A stretch of DNA of 64,000 nucleotides, taken from NCBI RefSeq assembly GCF_000521785.1, contig NZ_JALZ01000001.1:372001-436000 (forward strand), given 5' to 3'. Shown here one piece after another: positions 51,801-61,929 of this stretch (position 1 is its first letter; the number at the start of each line of letters is the position of its first letter). The notes under the pieces were generated by a model. That model ran no database searches and was not told where the DNA came from. It was given only the letters and a program-made list of their open reading frames with translations. A program made the position numbers and the translations under genes. Source of the DNA: Roseivivax halodurans JCM 10272. Its GTDB lineage: Bacteria > Pseudomonadota > Alphaproteobacteria > Rhodobacterales > Rhodobacteraceae.

Positions 51801-52361
51801 ATGGCAGACGACTTCGAACTCGACACCGACGACCTCGAGCGCCGCATGGAAGGCGCCATGAGCAACCTGCGGACGGAGTTCGCGTCGCTCCGCACGGGCC
51901 GGGCGTCCTCCTCGATGCTCGAGCCGGTGCAGGTCGAGGCCTACGGACAGATGACCCCGATCAACCAGGTCGGCACGGTGAACGTGCCCGAGCCGCGGAT
52001 GGTCACGATCAACGTCTGGGACAAGAGCCTCGTCAACAAGGTCGAGAAGGCGATCCGCGACAGCGGCCTCGGGATCAACCCGCAGATGAACGGCACGATC
52101 ATCATGCTGCCGATCCCTGAGCTCAACGAGGAGCGCCGCCGCGAGCTCGGCAAGGTCGCCGGCCAATACGCCGAAGGCGCCCGCGTGGCGATCCGCAATG
52201 TCCGCCAGGACGGCATGCAGACGCTGAAGCGGAACAAGGACAACATGTCGGAAGACGACCAGAAGTTCTGGGAGAACGAGGTCCAGACCTTGACCGACAC
52301 GTATATCTCGAAGGTCGACAAGGCGCTCGAGACCAAGCAAGAAGAGATCATGCAGGTCTGA
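51801..52361 (+). CDS. frr: Ribosome recycling factor
   Basis: 186 residues, full length. Conserved [21 protein letters not shown] start of domain [20 protein letters not shown] domain II and the [23 protein letters not shown] return helix. Splits post-termination ribosomes with EF-G. First gene of the envelope-biogenesis block. The usual pyrH neighbour is absent; miaA lies divergently upstream. Confidence 0.97.
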   Translation: MADDFELDTDDLERRMEGAMSNLRTEFASLRTGRASSSMLEPVQVEAYGQMTPINQVGTVNVPEPRMVTINVWDKSLVNKVEKAIRDSGLGINPQMNGTIIMLPIPELNEERRRELGKVAGQYAEGARVAIRNVRQDGMQTLKRNKDNMSEDDQKFWENEVQTLTDTYISKVDKALETKQEEIMQV

Positions 52362-52397
52362 ACCTGTCGCCCGGCTCGGGCGCGAAGGAGGCACTCT

Positions 52398-53123
52398 ATG
52401 GCCAAACCGATCGGCGAGTGCGGCGGCCCGCGCCACGTGGCGATCATCATGGACGGCAACGGTCGCTGGGCGCAGGGCCGCGGCCGTCCGCGTCTCTTCG
52501 GTCACCAGGCCGGCGCGCGCCGCGTGCGCGAGATCGTCGAGGCGTGTCCCGATGCGGGCGTGAAATACCTCACGATCTTCGCCTTCTCGACCGAGAACTG
52601 GAAACGCACCCAGTCCGAGGTCGCCGGCCTGATGAGCCTCTTCCGCCGCTACATCACCAAGGAGGCGCGCAGCCTGCGGGCCGAGAACGTGCGCGTGCGC
52701 TTCATCGGCGACCGCCACAAGCTCGACGACAAACTGCGTCTGCTGATGGACGAGCTCGAGAAGATGACCGCGCATTGTACCGGCGTGAACCTCACCATCG
52801 CGCTCAATTACGGCGGCCGCGACGAGGTCGCCCGCGCCACCAAGCGCCTGGCCGAAGATGTCGCCGCCGGCCGTCTCGAACCCGCCGATATCGGCGAGGA
52901 GACGCTCCCGCGCTATCTCGACACCTGCCTGCTTCCCGATCCCGACCTCGTGATCCGCACCAGCGGCGAGGCGCGGATCTCGAACTTCCTGCTCTGGCAG
53001 TCGGCCTATGCCGAATACGAATTCGTCGACACGCTCTGGCCCGATTTCTGCGCCGAGGAATTCGCGCAGCTGACGGCCGGTTTCGGGGGCCGCGAACGGC
53101 GGTTCGGCGCCGTCCCGGCATGA
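52398..53123 (+). CDS. uppS: Undecaprenyl diphosphate synthase (cis-isoprenyl transferase)
   Basis: 241 residues. IIMDGNGRWAQGRGRPRLFGHQAG at the start contains the catalytic Asp and the pyrophosphate-binding Arg/His; TIFAFSTENWKR and RTSGEARISNFLLWQSAYAEYEF are conserved. Makes the C55 lipid carrier for peptidoglycan and LPS O-antigen. AAGGAG precedes the ATG. Overlaps cdsA by 4 bp. Confidence 0.96.
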   Translation: MAKPIGECGGPRHVAIIMDGNGRWAQGRGRPRLFGHQAGARRVREIVEACPDAGVKYLTIFAFSTENWKRTQSEVAGLMSLFRRYITKEARSLRAENVRVRFIGDRHKLDDKLRLLMDELEKMTAHCTGVNLTIALNYGGRDEVARATKRLAEDVAAGRLEPADIGEETLPRYLDTCLLPDPDLVIRTSGEARISNFLLWQSAYAEYEFVDTLWPDFCAEEFAQLTAGFGGRERRFGAVPA

Positions 53124-53920
53124 GCATCAAGTCGAAGTGGGACGATCTGGGCGAACGCTTCCTCTCCGCGGCGCTCATGGTGGGGATCGGCATCGCCGGC
53201 GTATGGGCCGGCGGCATCGTCTTCCATGCCCTCGTGGCGCTGATCTGCGGCGTCATGGTCTGGGAACTGGTGTCGATGCTCGACGCCAAGCGCGACCGCT
53301 CGCCTTACGTGCTCGGCCTCACCGCCGGCATCGCCATGCTCATCGCCTCCGAGGTGCCGCCGGCCTTCGCGCTTCCGCTCGTCGTCGCGCCCTCCATGCT
53401 CGGCCTCGGCCAGATGGAGCGGGGCGGCGTGACCTACGCAAGCTTCGCGGTGCTCATCCTGCTCGCCGGGTTCGGCCTCATCGTGCTGCGCGACCGCTAC
53501 GGCATCGAATGGCTGATCTGGGTGATCCTCGTCGTCGTAACCACTGATATCGCTGGATATTTCTGCGGACGCATCATCGGCGGAAAACTCCTCTGGCCCC
53601 GCGTCAGTCCCAAGAAGACTTGGGCCGGCGCGGTCGGAGGCTGGGTGGCCGCGCTTCTGGTCGGGGCCTGCTTCATGGCCTTCACCCGCGCCGACGCCGC
53701 CATCCTCGGCCTGTCGCTCTCGGCCTCGATGGCGAGCCAGATCGGCGACATCGCCGAAAGCGCCATCAAGCGCCGGGCAGGGGTCAAGGACAGCTCGACC
53801 CTGATCCCCGGCCATGGCGGCCTCTTCGACCGGTTCGACGGCATGCTCGGCGCCTCGGTCTTCGTGCTCATCGCCGGCCAGCTCGTCGGCTTCCCGCCGG
53901 GCATCCCGGGGGTCTTCTAG
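53120..53920 (+). CDS. cdsA: Phosphatidate cytidylyltransferase
   Basis: 266 residues, about eight membrane helices. The family signature is intact: SAIKRRAGVKDSS followed by LIPGHGGLFDRFD (about 218-243). Makes CDP-diacylglycerol, the precursor of membrane phospholipids. Starts at the ATG overlapping the uppS stop (ATGA); its own TAG shares one base with the dxr GTG start. Confidence 0.95.
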   Translation: MSIKSKWDDLGERFLSAALMVGIGIAGVWAGGIVFHALVALICGVMVWELVSMLDAKRDRSPYVLGLTAGIAMLIASEVPPAFALPLVVAPSMLGLGQMERGGVTYASFAVLILLAGFGLIVLRDRYGIEWLIWVILVVVTTDIAGYFCGRIIGGKLLWPRVSPKKTWAGAVGGWVAALLVGACFMAFTRADAAILGLSLSASMASQIGDIAESAIKRRAGVKDSSTLIPGHGGLFDRFDGMLGASVFVLIAGQLVGFPPGIPGVF

Positions 53921-55116
53921 TGTCCGCGACGCGGCGCGTATCCATCTTCGGCGCAACGGGATCGATCGGGCAGAACACCATCGACCTGATCCGCCGCGAC
54001 CCGCACGCCTACGAGGTCGTCGCGCTGACCGGCGGGCGCAATGTCGGCCGTCTCGCCGCCGACGCGGCCGAACTCGGCGCCGAAATCGCCGTCACCTGCC
54101 ACGACGAGGAACTGCCCGCCCTCCGCGCCGCGCTCGCCGGAAGCGGCGTCGAGGCCGCCTCGGGCGACGCCGCGATGATCGAGGCCGCCTCCCGCCCCGC
54201 CGACTGGGTCATGTCCGCCATCGTCGGCGCCGCGGGGCTCGCGCCGGGGCTGAAAGCGCTCGAGACCGGCGCGACGCTCGCGCTCGCCAACAAGGAAAGC
54301 ATGGTCTGCGCCGGCCCGCTGATGCTCGCGGCGGCCAAGCGGCACGGCGGCACCATCCTGCCCGTCGACAGCGAGCATTCCGCCGTCTTCCAGGCGCTCC
54401 TCGGCGAGGACATCTCGGCCGTCGAGCGGGTCATCATCACCGCCTCGGGCGGCGCCTTCCGCGACTGGCCGCTCGAGAAGCTGGCCACCGCGACTCCCGA
54501 AGAGGCCGCCACCCATCCCAACTGGGACATGGGCCAGCGCATCACCATCGACAGCGCGTCGATGTTCAACAAGGCGCTGGAGCTCATTGAAACGAAAGAG
54601 TTCTTCAGGATCGCGCCGGACCGGATCGAGACCGTCGTTCATCCCGAGAGCCTGATTCACGCCCTCGTCGGCTTCACCGACGGCGCGCTCATGGCCCATG
54701 TGGGCCCGCCCGACATGCGCCATGCCATCGGCTTCGCGCTGCACCACCCGCACCGCAAGCCGCTGCCCGTGCAGCGCCTCGACCTCGCCGCCATCGGCCA
54801 GCTGACCTTCCGGCCCGCGGACGAGACCCGCTGGCCCGCCCTGCGCCTCGCCCGCGAGGTCATGGTAGCGGGCGGGCTTTCGGGCGCCATCTTCAATGCC
54901 GCAAAGGAGCGCGCGCTCGACGCCTTCATCGCGCGCCGGATCGGCTTCCTGCAGATGACCGATGTGGTGGCCGAGACGCTCGACAGGCTGTCGGCCGAAG
55001 TGGGACTTAATGACGCCGTGATCGACCTTGATACGGTCATGCAAGCAGACCATCTCGCACGGAAAGCTGCGGACGAGATCATAGGACATCAGGGAGCGGA
55101 TCTTTGGACATCGTGA
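53920..55116 (+). CDS. dxr: 1-Deoxy-D-xylulose 5-phosphate reductoisomerase
   Basis: 398 residues. NADPH motif FGATGSIGQNT at the N-terminus, ANKESMVCAG, the metal-binding VDSEHSAVFQ and SGGAFRDWP, DMGQRITIDSASMFNKALELIE. Second step of the MEP isoprenoid route, supplying uppS. Starts with GTG. Overlaps rseP by 13 bp. Confidence 0.96.
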   Translation: MSATRRVSIFGATGSIGQNTIDLIRRDPHAYEVVALTGGRNVGRLAADAAELGAEIAVTCHDEELPALRAALAGSGVEAASGDAAMIEAASRPADWVMSAIVGAAGLAPGLKALETGATLALANKESMVCAGPLMLAAAKRHGGTILPVDSEHSAVFQALLGEDISAVERVIITASGGAFRDWPLEKLATATPEEAATHPNWDMGQRITIDSASMFNKALELIETKEFFRIAPDRIETVVHPESLIHALVGFTDGALMAHVGPPDMRHAIGFALHHPHRKPLPVQRLDLAAIGQLTFRPADETRWPALRLAREVMVAGGLSGAIFNAAKERALDAFIARRIGFLQMTDVVAETLDRLSAEVGLNDAVIDLDTVMQADHLARKAADEIIGHQGADLWTS

Positions 55117-56444
55117 CGTGGCTGCCGCAGTTCGGCGGATTCCTCTGGACGCTTCTGGCCTTCGTCGTCGCGCTCTCGATCATCGTCGCGATCCATGAAT
55201 ACGGTCATTACATCGTCGGCCGCTGGTCCGGCATCCACGCCGAGGTCTTCAGCCTCGGCTTCGGACCCGTCCTGCTGAAGCGCACCGACAGGCGGGGCAC
55301 GCAATGGCAATTCGCGCTCTTCCCCCTCGGCGGCTACGTCAAATTCAAGGGCGACGCGAATCCCTCGGGCGGCGCCGACGAGGACGCCCTGCGCGGCCTC
55401 TCGGCCGACGAGCGGCGCAGCACCATGACCGGCGCGCCCCTCTGGGCCCGCGCCGCCACCGTCGCCGCCGGACCGCTCTTCAACTTCGCGCTCTCGATCA
55501 TCGTCTTCACCGGCATCTTCATGCTGCGCGGCACCACCGCCGAACCGCTCGCCGTCGGCGATCTCTACGAGCTGCCGATGACGCAGGAGCTGCGCATCGG
55601 CGACGAGCTCGTCGCCATCGAGGGCGAGGATGTGCCGCCCTTCGAGAGCGGCCGCTTCGGCGAATTTCTCGACGCGCTCCCGGTCGAGGAGACGCTCGAC
55701 TATACCGTGCGGAGGAACGGCTCCGAAGAAATCGTGCAGGGACCCTACGTGCAGCTTCCGCTCGCCACCGAGGTCCTTCCGCTCTCCGCGGCGTCCGATG
55801 CCGGGCTCGAAAGTGGCGACGTCATCCAGGCGGTGAACGGGCAGGGGATCGTCGCCTTCGACGAGCTGCGCGAGATCGTCGAAAGCTCCGAGGGCGCGCC
55901 GCTCGACCTGACCGTCTGGCGCGAGGGCGAGACGCTCGACCTCACGCTCGAGCCGCGCCGCGTGGACGAGCCGCAGCCCGGCGGCTCCTTCCGCACCGTC
56001 TACCGCATCGGCGTCGCGGGCGGCATGTTCTTCCAGCCCGCCACCGTCACCCCGGGCCCGTTCGAGGCCTTCGGCGCCGGCGTCGCGCAGACCGGAGAGA
56101 TCATGCGCGGCTCGATCTCGGGCCTCTGGCACATGATCACCGGCGCCATCTCCACCTGCAACCTCTCGGGCCCCATCGGCATCGCCGAGACGAGCGGCGC
56201 GATGGCGAGCCAGGGCACGCAGAGCTTCATCTGGTTCATCGCCGTCCTCTCGACCGCGGTCGGCCTTCTGAACCTCTTCCCGGTTCCGGTCCTCGACGGC
56301 GGCCACCTCGTTTTCTACGCCTACGAGGCGGTCTCGGGCCGCCCGCCCTCCGACAAGGCGCTGCGGGTCCTGATGTCGCTCGGCCTGACGCTGGTTCTCG
56401 GCCTCATGGTCTTCGCGCTCACCAACGACATCTTCTGCCCCTGA
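55104..56444 (+). CDS. rseP: RIP metalloprotease RseP
   Basis: 446 residues. Zinc site AIHEYGHYIVGRW near residue 31, one central PDZ domain (about 200-280, LSAASDAGLESGDVIQAVNG), third ligand in NLFPVPVLDGGHLVF near 395, four membrane helices. Cleaves anti-sigma factors and signal peptides in the membrane. The start is TTG inside the dxr end, with GGGAG before it; no ATG fits. One PDZ domain is seen where E. coli RseP has two, but the alphaproteobacterial form is often shorter. Confidence 0.93.
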   Translation: MDIVTWLPQFGGFLWTLLAFVVALSIIVAIHEYGHYIVGRWSGIHAEVFSLGFGPVLLKRTDRRGTQWQFALFPLGGYVKFKGDANPSGGADEDALRGLSADERRSTMTGAPLWARAATVAAGPLFNFALSIIVFTGIFMLRGTTAEPLAVGDLYELPMTQELRIGDELVAIEGEDVPPFESGRFGEFLDALPVEETLDYTVRRNGSEEIVQGPYVQLPLATEVLPLSAASDAGLESGDVIQAVNGQGIVAFDELREIVESSEGAPLDLTVWREGETLDLTLEPRRVDEPQPGGSFRTVYRIGVAGGMFFQPATVTPGPFEAFGAGVAQTGEIMRGSISGLWHMITGAISTCNLSGPIGIAETSGAMASQGTQSFIWFIAVLSTAVGLLNLFPVPVLDGGHLVFYAYEAVSGRPPSDKALRVLMSLGLTLVLGLMVFALTNDIFCP

Positions 56445-56789
56445 CGGCGCCACGAAAGCGCCGCCCCACCGTCCGGTTTCGGCCGCCTTCGCGGAGCAAT
56501 CTTCCGCGTGGATGCGGGGCCGGACACGGGGACAGACATGCAGGTGATCTTGGGGGGATATCGCGGATTGCGCGCGATCTGCCGCCTCGGCATCGACGGA
56601 ATGCTGACGGTGGCCGTCATCGCCGGGGCCCTCGCGATCGGCGCCACGATCCTCGCCGGCTGAGCGCCGATCCGGGCGCCTCTGTGCGGCCCGGGAAACA
56701 CGTCTGAAAACCCTGTCTTTTGGTGTTTTGACAAGGTCCGGAAGTCCCGATACTGAACTCAATTGAGGGATATCGACGGGACAGGCGGC
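56445..56789. other. Intergenic region between rseP and bamA
   Basis: 345 bp. It includes a possible 41-codon gene (56538-56663) and, closer to bamA, an AT-richer stretch at 56700-56765 (TTTTGGTGTTTTGACAAGG, with TTGACA) that may serve as a promoter for bamA. No obvious RNA gene. Confidence 0.5.
56538..56663 (+). CDS. Possible 41-residue membrane peptide
   Basis: An ATG-started frame encoding MQVILGGYRGLRAICRLGID followed by a hydrophobic helix (about residues 23-40). The ribosome site is weak (GGGGACAG). It could be a small membrane protein or chance. Confidence 0.3.
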   Translation: MQVILGGYRGLRAICRLGIDGMLTVAVIAGALAIGATILAG

Positions 56790-59138
56790 ATGATCGAGAA
56801 CAATAACGCTCGCCGCACGGGCAACAGGCTCGCGCATCTGAAACTGGCTTCCGGCGCGGCGGCGCTGGCGCTCGCGCTCTCGGCGGTTCCGGTCTCGCTG
56901 CCGAGCCCCGCCTTCGCGCAGAGCTACACCTTCACCGACGTCGCGATCGAGGGCAACCGCCGGGTCGAACCCGGCACGATCCTCAGCTACGCCGGGATCG
57001 CGCGCGGCCAGACGGTGAACGCGGCCGAGCTCAACGAAGCCTACCAGCGCATCCAGGGCTCGGGCCTCTTCGAGGAGGTCGAGATCGTCCCGCAGGGCGG
57101 CACGCTGCTCATCCGCGTGGTCGAATTCCCGACGGTCAACCAGATCTCCATCGAGGGCAACCGCGCCATCGACGACGACGCGCTCCTGCCGCAGGTCCAG
57201 ACCCAGTCCCGCCGGGTCTATTCCCCGAGCCAGGCCGAGGCCGACGCCGACGCCATCGCCGACGCTTATGTCCAGCAGGGCCGGGTCGCCGCCCGCGTCC
57301 AGCCGCGGGTCATCCGCCGCTCCGACAACCGCGTCGACCTCGTCTTCGAGGTCTTCGAGGGCGGCGTCGCCGAGGTCGAGCGCATCGGCTTCGCCGGCAA
57401 CAGCCAGTATTCCGACCGGCGCCTGCGCCGGGCGATCCAGACCAAGCAGGCCGGCTTCCTGCGCGCGATCATCGCGTCCGACACGTTCATCGAGGAACGC
57501 ATCAACTTCGACCGCCAGGCGCTGAGCGACTTCTACGCCTCGCGCGGCTACGTCGATTTCCGCGTCACGGGCGTCAACGCCGAGCTCAGCGAGGAGCGCG
57601 ACGCCTATTTCCTCACCTTCAACGTCGAGGAAGGCCAGCAATTCCGCTTCGGCGGCGTCTCGGTCTCCTCGGACCTGCCCGAGGTCAACGCGCCGCTCTT
57701 CCGCGAGGCGGTCCGCGTGCGCCCCGGCACCGTCTACTCGCCGAGCCTCGTCGAACGCGACGTCGCCCGGCTCGAACGCCTCGCCATCCGCGAGGGGCTC
57801 GACTTCATTCGGGTCGAGCCGCGCATCACCCGCAACGACCGCGACCTCAGCCTCAACGTCAATTACGTGCTGACCCGCGGCGAGCGCATCTTCGTCGAGC
57901 GCATCGACATCGAGGGCAACACCACCACGCTCGACCGCGTGGTGCGCCGCCAGTTCGACACCGTCGAGGGCGATCCGTTCAACCCGCGCGAGATCCGCGA
58001 GACCGCCGAGCGCATCCGCGCCCTCGGCTTCTTCCGCAATGCCGAGGTCAATGCCCGCGAGGGCTCGAGCCCGCAGGAGGTGATCGTCGACGTCGATGTC
58101 GAGGAGCAGCCCACCGGCTCGATCAGCTTCGGCGGCTCCTACTCGACGTCGAGCGGCTTCGGCATTCAGGTCGGTTTCTCCGAGCGCAACTTCCTCGGCC
58201 GCGGCCAGCAGCTCGCCTTCCAGGTCTCCACCGGCGTCTCCAACCAGCGCTACTCGTTCAACTTCACCGAACCGGCGCTCCTTGGCCGCGATCTCGCCTT
58301 CGGGCTCGATCTCAGCTACGCCGAGACCAACCGCGACAATTCCGAGTACAACACCGCGATCGGCACCTTCTCGCCCTCGCTGACCTTCCCGATCGCCGAG
58401 AACGCCGACCTGCAGGTCCGCTACACCGCGCGCTACAACGACCTCTCGATCCCCGACGAGAGCGAGGTCGGCCAGATCGTCCGCTCCGAGGCGGCGCGCG
58501 GCGAACAGGTGGAAAGCTCCGTCGGCTACACGCTCAGCTACGACACCCGCCGCACCGGGCTCGACCCGACCGCGGGCGTGCTGCTCGAGTTCAGCCAGGA
58601 TTTCGGCGGCCTCGGGGGCGACCAGCAATTCATCAAGACCGCGGCCCGCGCCTCCGCGCAGCGCCTCGTCTACAACGAGGAAGTCACGCTCCGCGCCACC
58701 GTCGAGGCGGGCGCGCTCAACTACCAGGGCGACGGCAGCCGCGTGACCGACCGCTACTTCCTCGGCACCAGCCGCATGCGCGGCTTCGAGCCGGGCGGCA
58801 TCGGCCCGCGCGAATTCGACGATGGCGGCGACATCGATGACGCGCTCGGCGGCAACTACTTCGCCGTGGCGCGTTTCGAGGCCGAGTTCCCGCTCGGCCT
58901 GCCCGAGGAATACGGCATCTCCGGCGGCGTCTTCTACGACGTCGGCAACCTCTGGGGCCTCGACGAGACCAACGACAACGTTCTCTACGAGGACGGCGCG
59001 CTGCGTCAGGTCGTCGGCGTCTCGCTCTTCTGGACGACGCCCCTCGGCCCGCTGCGCTTCAACTTCTCCGAGGCCCTCCAGAAGGAGAGCGAGGACAAGG
59101 CTCAGAACTTCGAGTTCACCATCTCGACCGACTTCTGA
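56790..59138 (+). CDS. bamA: Outer membrane protein assembly factor BamA
   Basis: 782 residues. Signal peptide (AAALALALSAVPVSLPSPAFA), five POTRA domains (about 45-420, starting YTFTDVAIEGNRRVEPG; others begin with INQISIEGN- or VERIDIEGNTT-like strands), then a C-terminal beta-barrel with YFLGTSRMRGFEPGGIGPRE and the final Phe of the terminal strand (FEFTISTDF). It folds outer membrane proteins. The ATG at 56790 is preferred over a TTG at 56763. Its stop shares one base with the skp start. Confidence 0.96.
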   Translation: MIENNNARRTGNRLAHLKLASGAAALALALSAVPVSLPSPAFAQSYTFTDVAIEGNRRVEPGTILSYAGIARGQTVNAAELNEAYQRIQGSGLFEEVEIVPQGGTLLIRVVEFPTVNQISIEGNRAIDDDALLPQVQTQSRRVYSPSQAEADADAIADAYVQQGRVAARVQPRVIRRSDNRVDLVFEVFEGGVAEVERIGFAGNSQYSDRRLRRAIQTKQAGFLRAIIASDTFIEERINFDRQALSDFYASRGYVDFRVTGVNAELSEERDAYFLTFNVEEGQQFRFGGVSVSSDLPEVNAPLFREAVRVRPGTVYSPSLVERDVARLERLAIREGLDFIRVEPRITRNDRDLSLNVNYVLTRGERIFVERIDIEGNTTTLDRVVRRQFDTVEGDPFNPREIRETAERIRALGFFRNAEVNAREGSSPQEVIVDVDVEEQPTGSISFGGSYSTSSGFGIQVGFSERNFLGRGQQLAFQVSTGVSNQRYSFNFTEPALLGRDLAFGLDLSYAETNRDNSEYNTAIGTFSPSLTFPIAENADLQVRYTARYNDLSIPDESEVGQIVRSEAARGEQVESSVGYTLSYDTRRTGLDPTAGVLLEFSQDFGGLGGDQQFIKTAARASAQRLVYNEEVTLRATVEAGALNYQGDGSRVTDRYFLGTSRMRGFEPGGIGPREFDDGGDIDDALGGNYFAVARFEAEFPLGLPEEYGISGGVFYDVGNLWGLDETNDNVLYEDGALRQVVGVSLFWTTPLGPLRFNFSEALQKESEDKAQNFEFTISTDF

Positions 59139-59821
59139 TGATCCGCGCCCGGCACCTCCTCGCGCCGGTCCTCTGTCTCGCGGCCGGCCTCGCGCCGGCC
59201 CAGCAGCAGGGGCCGACGCGCGGGGCCATGCCTCCGCTCACCGGCGGCGAGCCCGTGGGCCGGGCCGTGCCCGGCGCCATCCTCACCGTCGAGATCGAGC
59301 GCCTGCTTCAGGAAAGCGCCTATGGTCAGCGCGTCCTTCTCGAAATCGAGAAGGAGGGCCGCGCCATCGCCGCCGAGAGCGAGCGCATCGCCGAGGAGCT
59401 CCGCCGCGAGGAGGAGGAGCTGACCGAGCGGCGCGACGGGATGGAGCCCGAAGCCTTCCGCGAGGCCGCCGACGCCTTCAACGCCAAGGTCCAGGAGCTG
59501 CGCGCCCGGCAGGACCAGAAGGCGCAGGAATTCGGCTTGCGCACCGAACAGGCGCGGCGCCAGATCATCGCCGCCGCGCGTCCGATCCTGCAGTCGATCA
59601 TGGAAGACGCGGGCGGCGCGGTGCTGGTCGAGCGCCGCCAGACCCTGCTCAGCGCGGATGGCGCCGACATCACCGACGCCGCCATCGCCGAGCTCGATGC
59701 CGAGATCGGGGACGGCAGCGACCTCACCCTTCCGGACCCGGGCCCCGCGGACGAGGACGCCATGCCCTCCGCAGAGGACCCGGGCGTCCCGATCCTGCCG
59801 CAGAGCCCCGGCACCGAGTAG
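59138..59821 (+). CDS. skp: OmpH/Skp-family periplasmic chaperone
   Basis: 227 residues, longer than E. coli Skp (161). Signal peptide (MIRARHLLAPVLCLAAGLAPA), then a helical hairpin of tentacle type (about 70-140, rich in EERLRREEEELTERR and KVQELRARQDQKA), the AARPILQSIMEDAGGAVLVER body, and a Pro/acidic C-terminal extension (DLTLPDPGPADEDA). It holds unfolded outer membrane proteins for BamA, whose gene it overlaps. The extension is a local feature. Confidence 0.9.
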   Translation: MIRARHLLAPVLCLAAGLAPAQQQGPTRGAMPPLTGGEPVGRAVPGAILTVEIERLLQESAYGQRVLLEIEKEGRAIAAESERIAEELRREEEELTERRDGMEPEAFREAADAFNAKVQELRARQDQKAQEFGLRTEQARRQIIAAARPILQSIMEDAGGAVLVERRQTLLSADGADITDAAIAELDAEIGDGSDLTLPDPGPADEDAMPSAEDPGVPILPQSPGTE

Positions 59822-59885
59822 CGCGCTTGTTCACGGCGCCCGGCATTGCTAGGGCTTTGGCGGAATTCATCCCGAAGGACCGCCC

Positions 59886-60347
59886 ATGACCGATACGCTA
59901 GCCAGTGCCGACATCCAGCTCATCCAGCGGATCCTTCCGCATCGCTACCCGTTCCTGCTCGTGGACCGGGTCGAGGAGATCGACGGCACGGCACGCGCGG
60001 TCGGCATCAAGAACGTCACCATGAACGAGCCGCACTTCCAGGGACACTTCCCGGGCCTGCCGATCATGCCCGGCGTCACCATCGTCGAGGCAATGGCCCA
60101 GACCTCCGCCGTGATGGTCGGCGTGACCATGGAGCTCGCCGACAAGGGGGTGCTCATCTACTTCATGGGCATCGACAACTGCAAGTTCCGCCGCAAGGTC
60201 GTCCCCGGCGACCAGCTGCGCATGACGCTCGAGACCGTCCGCGGCAAGCCCGGCGGCAAGGTCTGGAAATTCTCGGGCCGCGCCGAGGTGGACGGAGAGA
60301 TGGCCTGCGAGGCGGAATTCACCGCCATGATGGATCTCAAGGCGTGA
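59886..60347 (+). CDS. fabZ: 3-Hydroxyacyl-ACP dehydratase FabZ
   Basis: 153 residues. Hot-dog fold with [20 protein letters not shown], catalytic His in [18 protein letters not shown] and Glu in IVEAMAQ. Dehydrates fatty acyl intermediates and sets the balance with lipid A acyl chains. AAGGA precedes the ATG. Coupled to lpxA by 4 bp (GTGA). lpxD, often next to fabZ in other bacteria, is not here. Confidence 0.97.
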   Translation: MTDTLASADIQLIQRILPHRYPFLLVDRVEEIDGTARAVGIKNVTMNEPHFQGHFPGLPIMPGVTIVEAMAQTSAVMVGVTMELADKGVLIYFMGIDNCKFRRKVVPGDQLRMTLETVRGKPGGKVWKFSGRAEVDGEMACEAEFTAMMDLKA

Positions 60348-61135
60348 GCACCGCTCCAGTCATCCACCCAAGCGCGGTGGTCGAGGACGGCGCCGTGATC
60401 GGCCCCGGCTGCGAGATCGGCCCGTTCTGCCATATCGGCCCGCAGGTGCGCCTCGGCGAGGGCTGCATTCTGAAAAGCCACGTCGTCGTCACCGGCGACA
60501 CCGAGATCGGCGAGGGGACGATGATCTTCTCCTTCGCCGTCATCGGCGAGGTGCCGCAGGACCTCAAGTTCCGCGGCGAGAAGACCCGCCTCGTGATCGG
60601 CAAGCGCAACCGCATCCGCGAGCACGTGACGATGAATTGCGGCACCGAGGGTGGCGGCGGCCTCACCTCGGTCGGCGACGACGGGCTCTTCATGGCAGGC
60701 TGTCACGTCGCGCACGACGTGCGCATCGGCAACCACGTCATTCTCGTCAACAACTCCGCCGTCGCCGGCCATTGCGTGCTCGAGGACGAGGTGATCGTCG
60801 GCGGCCTCTCGGGCGTGCACCAATGGGTGCGGATCGGCCGCGGCGCGATCATCGGCGCGGTCACCATGGTCACCAACGACGTCATCCCCTTCGGCCTCGT
60901 GCAGGCCCCCCGCGGCAAGCTCGACGGGCTCAACCTCGTCGGCCTCAAGCGCCGCGGCGTCTCCCGCGCCGACATCACCGCGCTCCGCGCCGCGTTCCAG
61001 ATGCTCGCGCAGGGCGAGGGCGCCTTCGCCGACCGCGCCCGCCGCCTCGGCGACGAGACCCAGAGCGATTACGTCCGCGAGATCGTGGCCTTCGTTCTCG
61101 CCGGCAGCGACCGCCATTTCCTGACCCCGGGCTGA
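60344..61135 (+). CDS. lpxA: UDP-N-acetylglucosamine acyltransferase
   Basis: 263 residues. Left-handed beta-helix of hexapeptide repeats ([21 protein letters not shown] ...), catalytic His in [15 protein letters not shown] and the C-terminal helical part. First step of lipid A synthesis. Starts with GTG overlapping the fabZ stop. Confidence 0.96.
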   Translation: MSTAPVIHPSAVVEDGAVIGPGCEIGPFCHIGPQVRLGEGCILKSHVVVTGDTEIGEGTMIFSFAVIGEVPQDLKFRGEKTRLVIGKRNRIREHVTMNCGTEGGGGLTSVGDDGLFMAGCHVAHDVRIGNHVILVNNSAVAGHCVLEDEVIVGGLSGVHQWVRIGRGAIIGAVTMVTNDVIPFGLVQAPRGKLDGLNLVGLKRRGVSRADITALRAAFQMLAQGEGAFADRARRLGDETQSDYVREIVAFVLAGSDRHFLTPG

Positions 61136-61143
61136 GGCGGGCC

Positions 61144-61929
61144 ATGCTCGCGCTCATCGCCGGACGGGGCCGCCTGCCGCGCGCGGTGGCCGAGGCCCAG
61201 CCCGAGCCGCCGCTCGTCTGCGCCCTCGACGGCCACCGGCCCGAGGGCCTGACCCCGGACCTGACCTTCCGGATCGAGCGCCTCGGCGGGCTCATGGAGA
61301 CGCTTCGGCGCCGCGGCATCAGCCGGATCTGCCTTTGCGGCGGCGTCGACCGCCCGACGATCCGCCCCTCCGCCTTCGATTGGCGCACGCTTCTCCTCGT
61401 GCCGCGCATCCGCCGCGCGCTGACCCGTGGCGACGACGGCGCCCTGCGCAGCATCATCGCGCTCTTCGAGGAGCGCGGCTTCACCGTGATCGCCGCCCAC
61501 GAGGCCGCACCGGACCTCCTTCCGCCCGCAGGCGCGCCCACCACGGTACAACCCGACGCCCGGGCCGAGGCACGCCTCGGCGACGGCGTGATCGCCGAGA
61601 TGGGCCGCGCCGATCTCGGCCAGGCCTGCGTTATCCTCGGCGGCGGCGTCATCGCCCGCGAGGACGACAGCGGCACCGACGCCATGCTGCGAGGCCTCGG
61701 GCCGGACGCACGCGGCGGCGTGCTCTACAAGGCCCCCAAACCCGATCAGGACCGGCGCGCCGACCTGCCCACCATCGGCCCCGAGACGGCGTCCGGCGCG
61801 ATCCGCGCCGGCCTCCGCGGCATCGTGATCGAGGCGGGCGGCGTCATCGTGCTCGACCGCGCCGAGGTCATCCGGCGCCTCGACCAGGCAGGCCTCTGGC
61901 TCTGGGTGCGCAAAAGGACATCGGAATGA
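61144..61929 (+). CDS. lpxI: UDP-2,3-diacylglucosamine pyrophosphatase LpxI
   Basis: 261 residues, the DUF1009/LpxI family: MLALIAGRGRLPRAVAEA, CLCGGVDRPTIRPSAFDW, the GVIAEMGRADLGQACVI and the C-terminal DLPTIGPETASGAIRAGLRGIVIEAGG. It does the step performed by LpxH in gamma- and betaproteobacteria. Overlaps lpxB by 4 bp (ATGA). Confidence 0.94.
   Translation: MLALIAGRGRLPRAVAEAQPEPPLVCALDGHRPEGLTPDLTFRIERLGGLMETLRRRGISRICLCGGVDRPTIRPSAFDWRTLLLVPRIRRALTRGDDGALRSIIALFEERGFTVIAAHEAAPDLLPPAGAPTTVQPDARAEARLGDGVIAEMGRADLGQACVILGGGVIAREDDSGTDAMLRGLGPDARGGVLYKAPKPDQDRRADLPTIGPETASGAIRAGLRGIVIEAGGVIVLDRAEVIRRLDQAGLWLWVRKRTSE

Noticed and set aside
55089-58628. Reverse-strand frame of 1179 codons opposite rseP and bamA
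   Set aside because: Asp/Glu/Arg/Ala-rich shadow of strongly supported forward genes; no motif or ribosome site.
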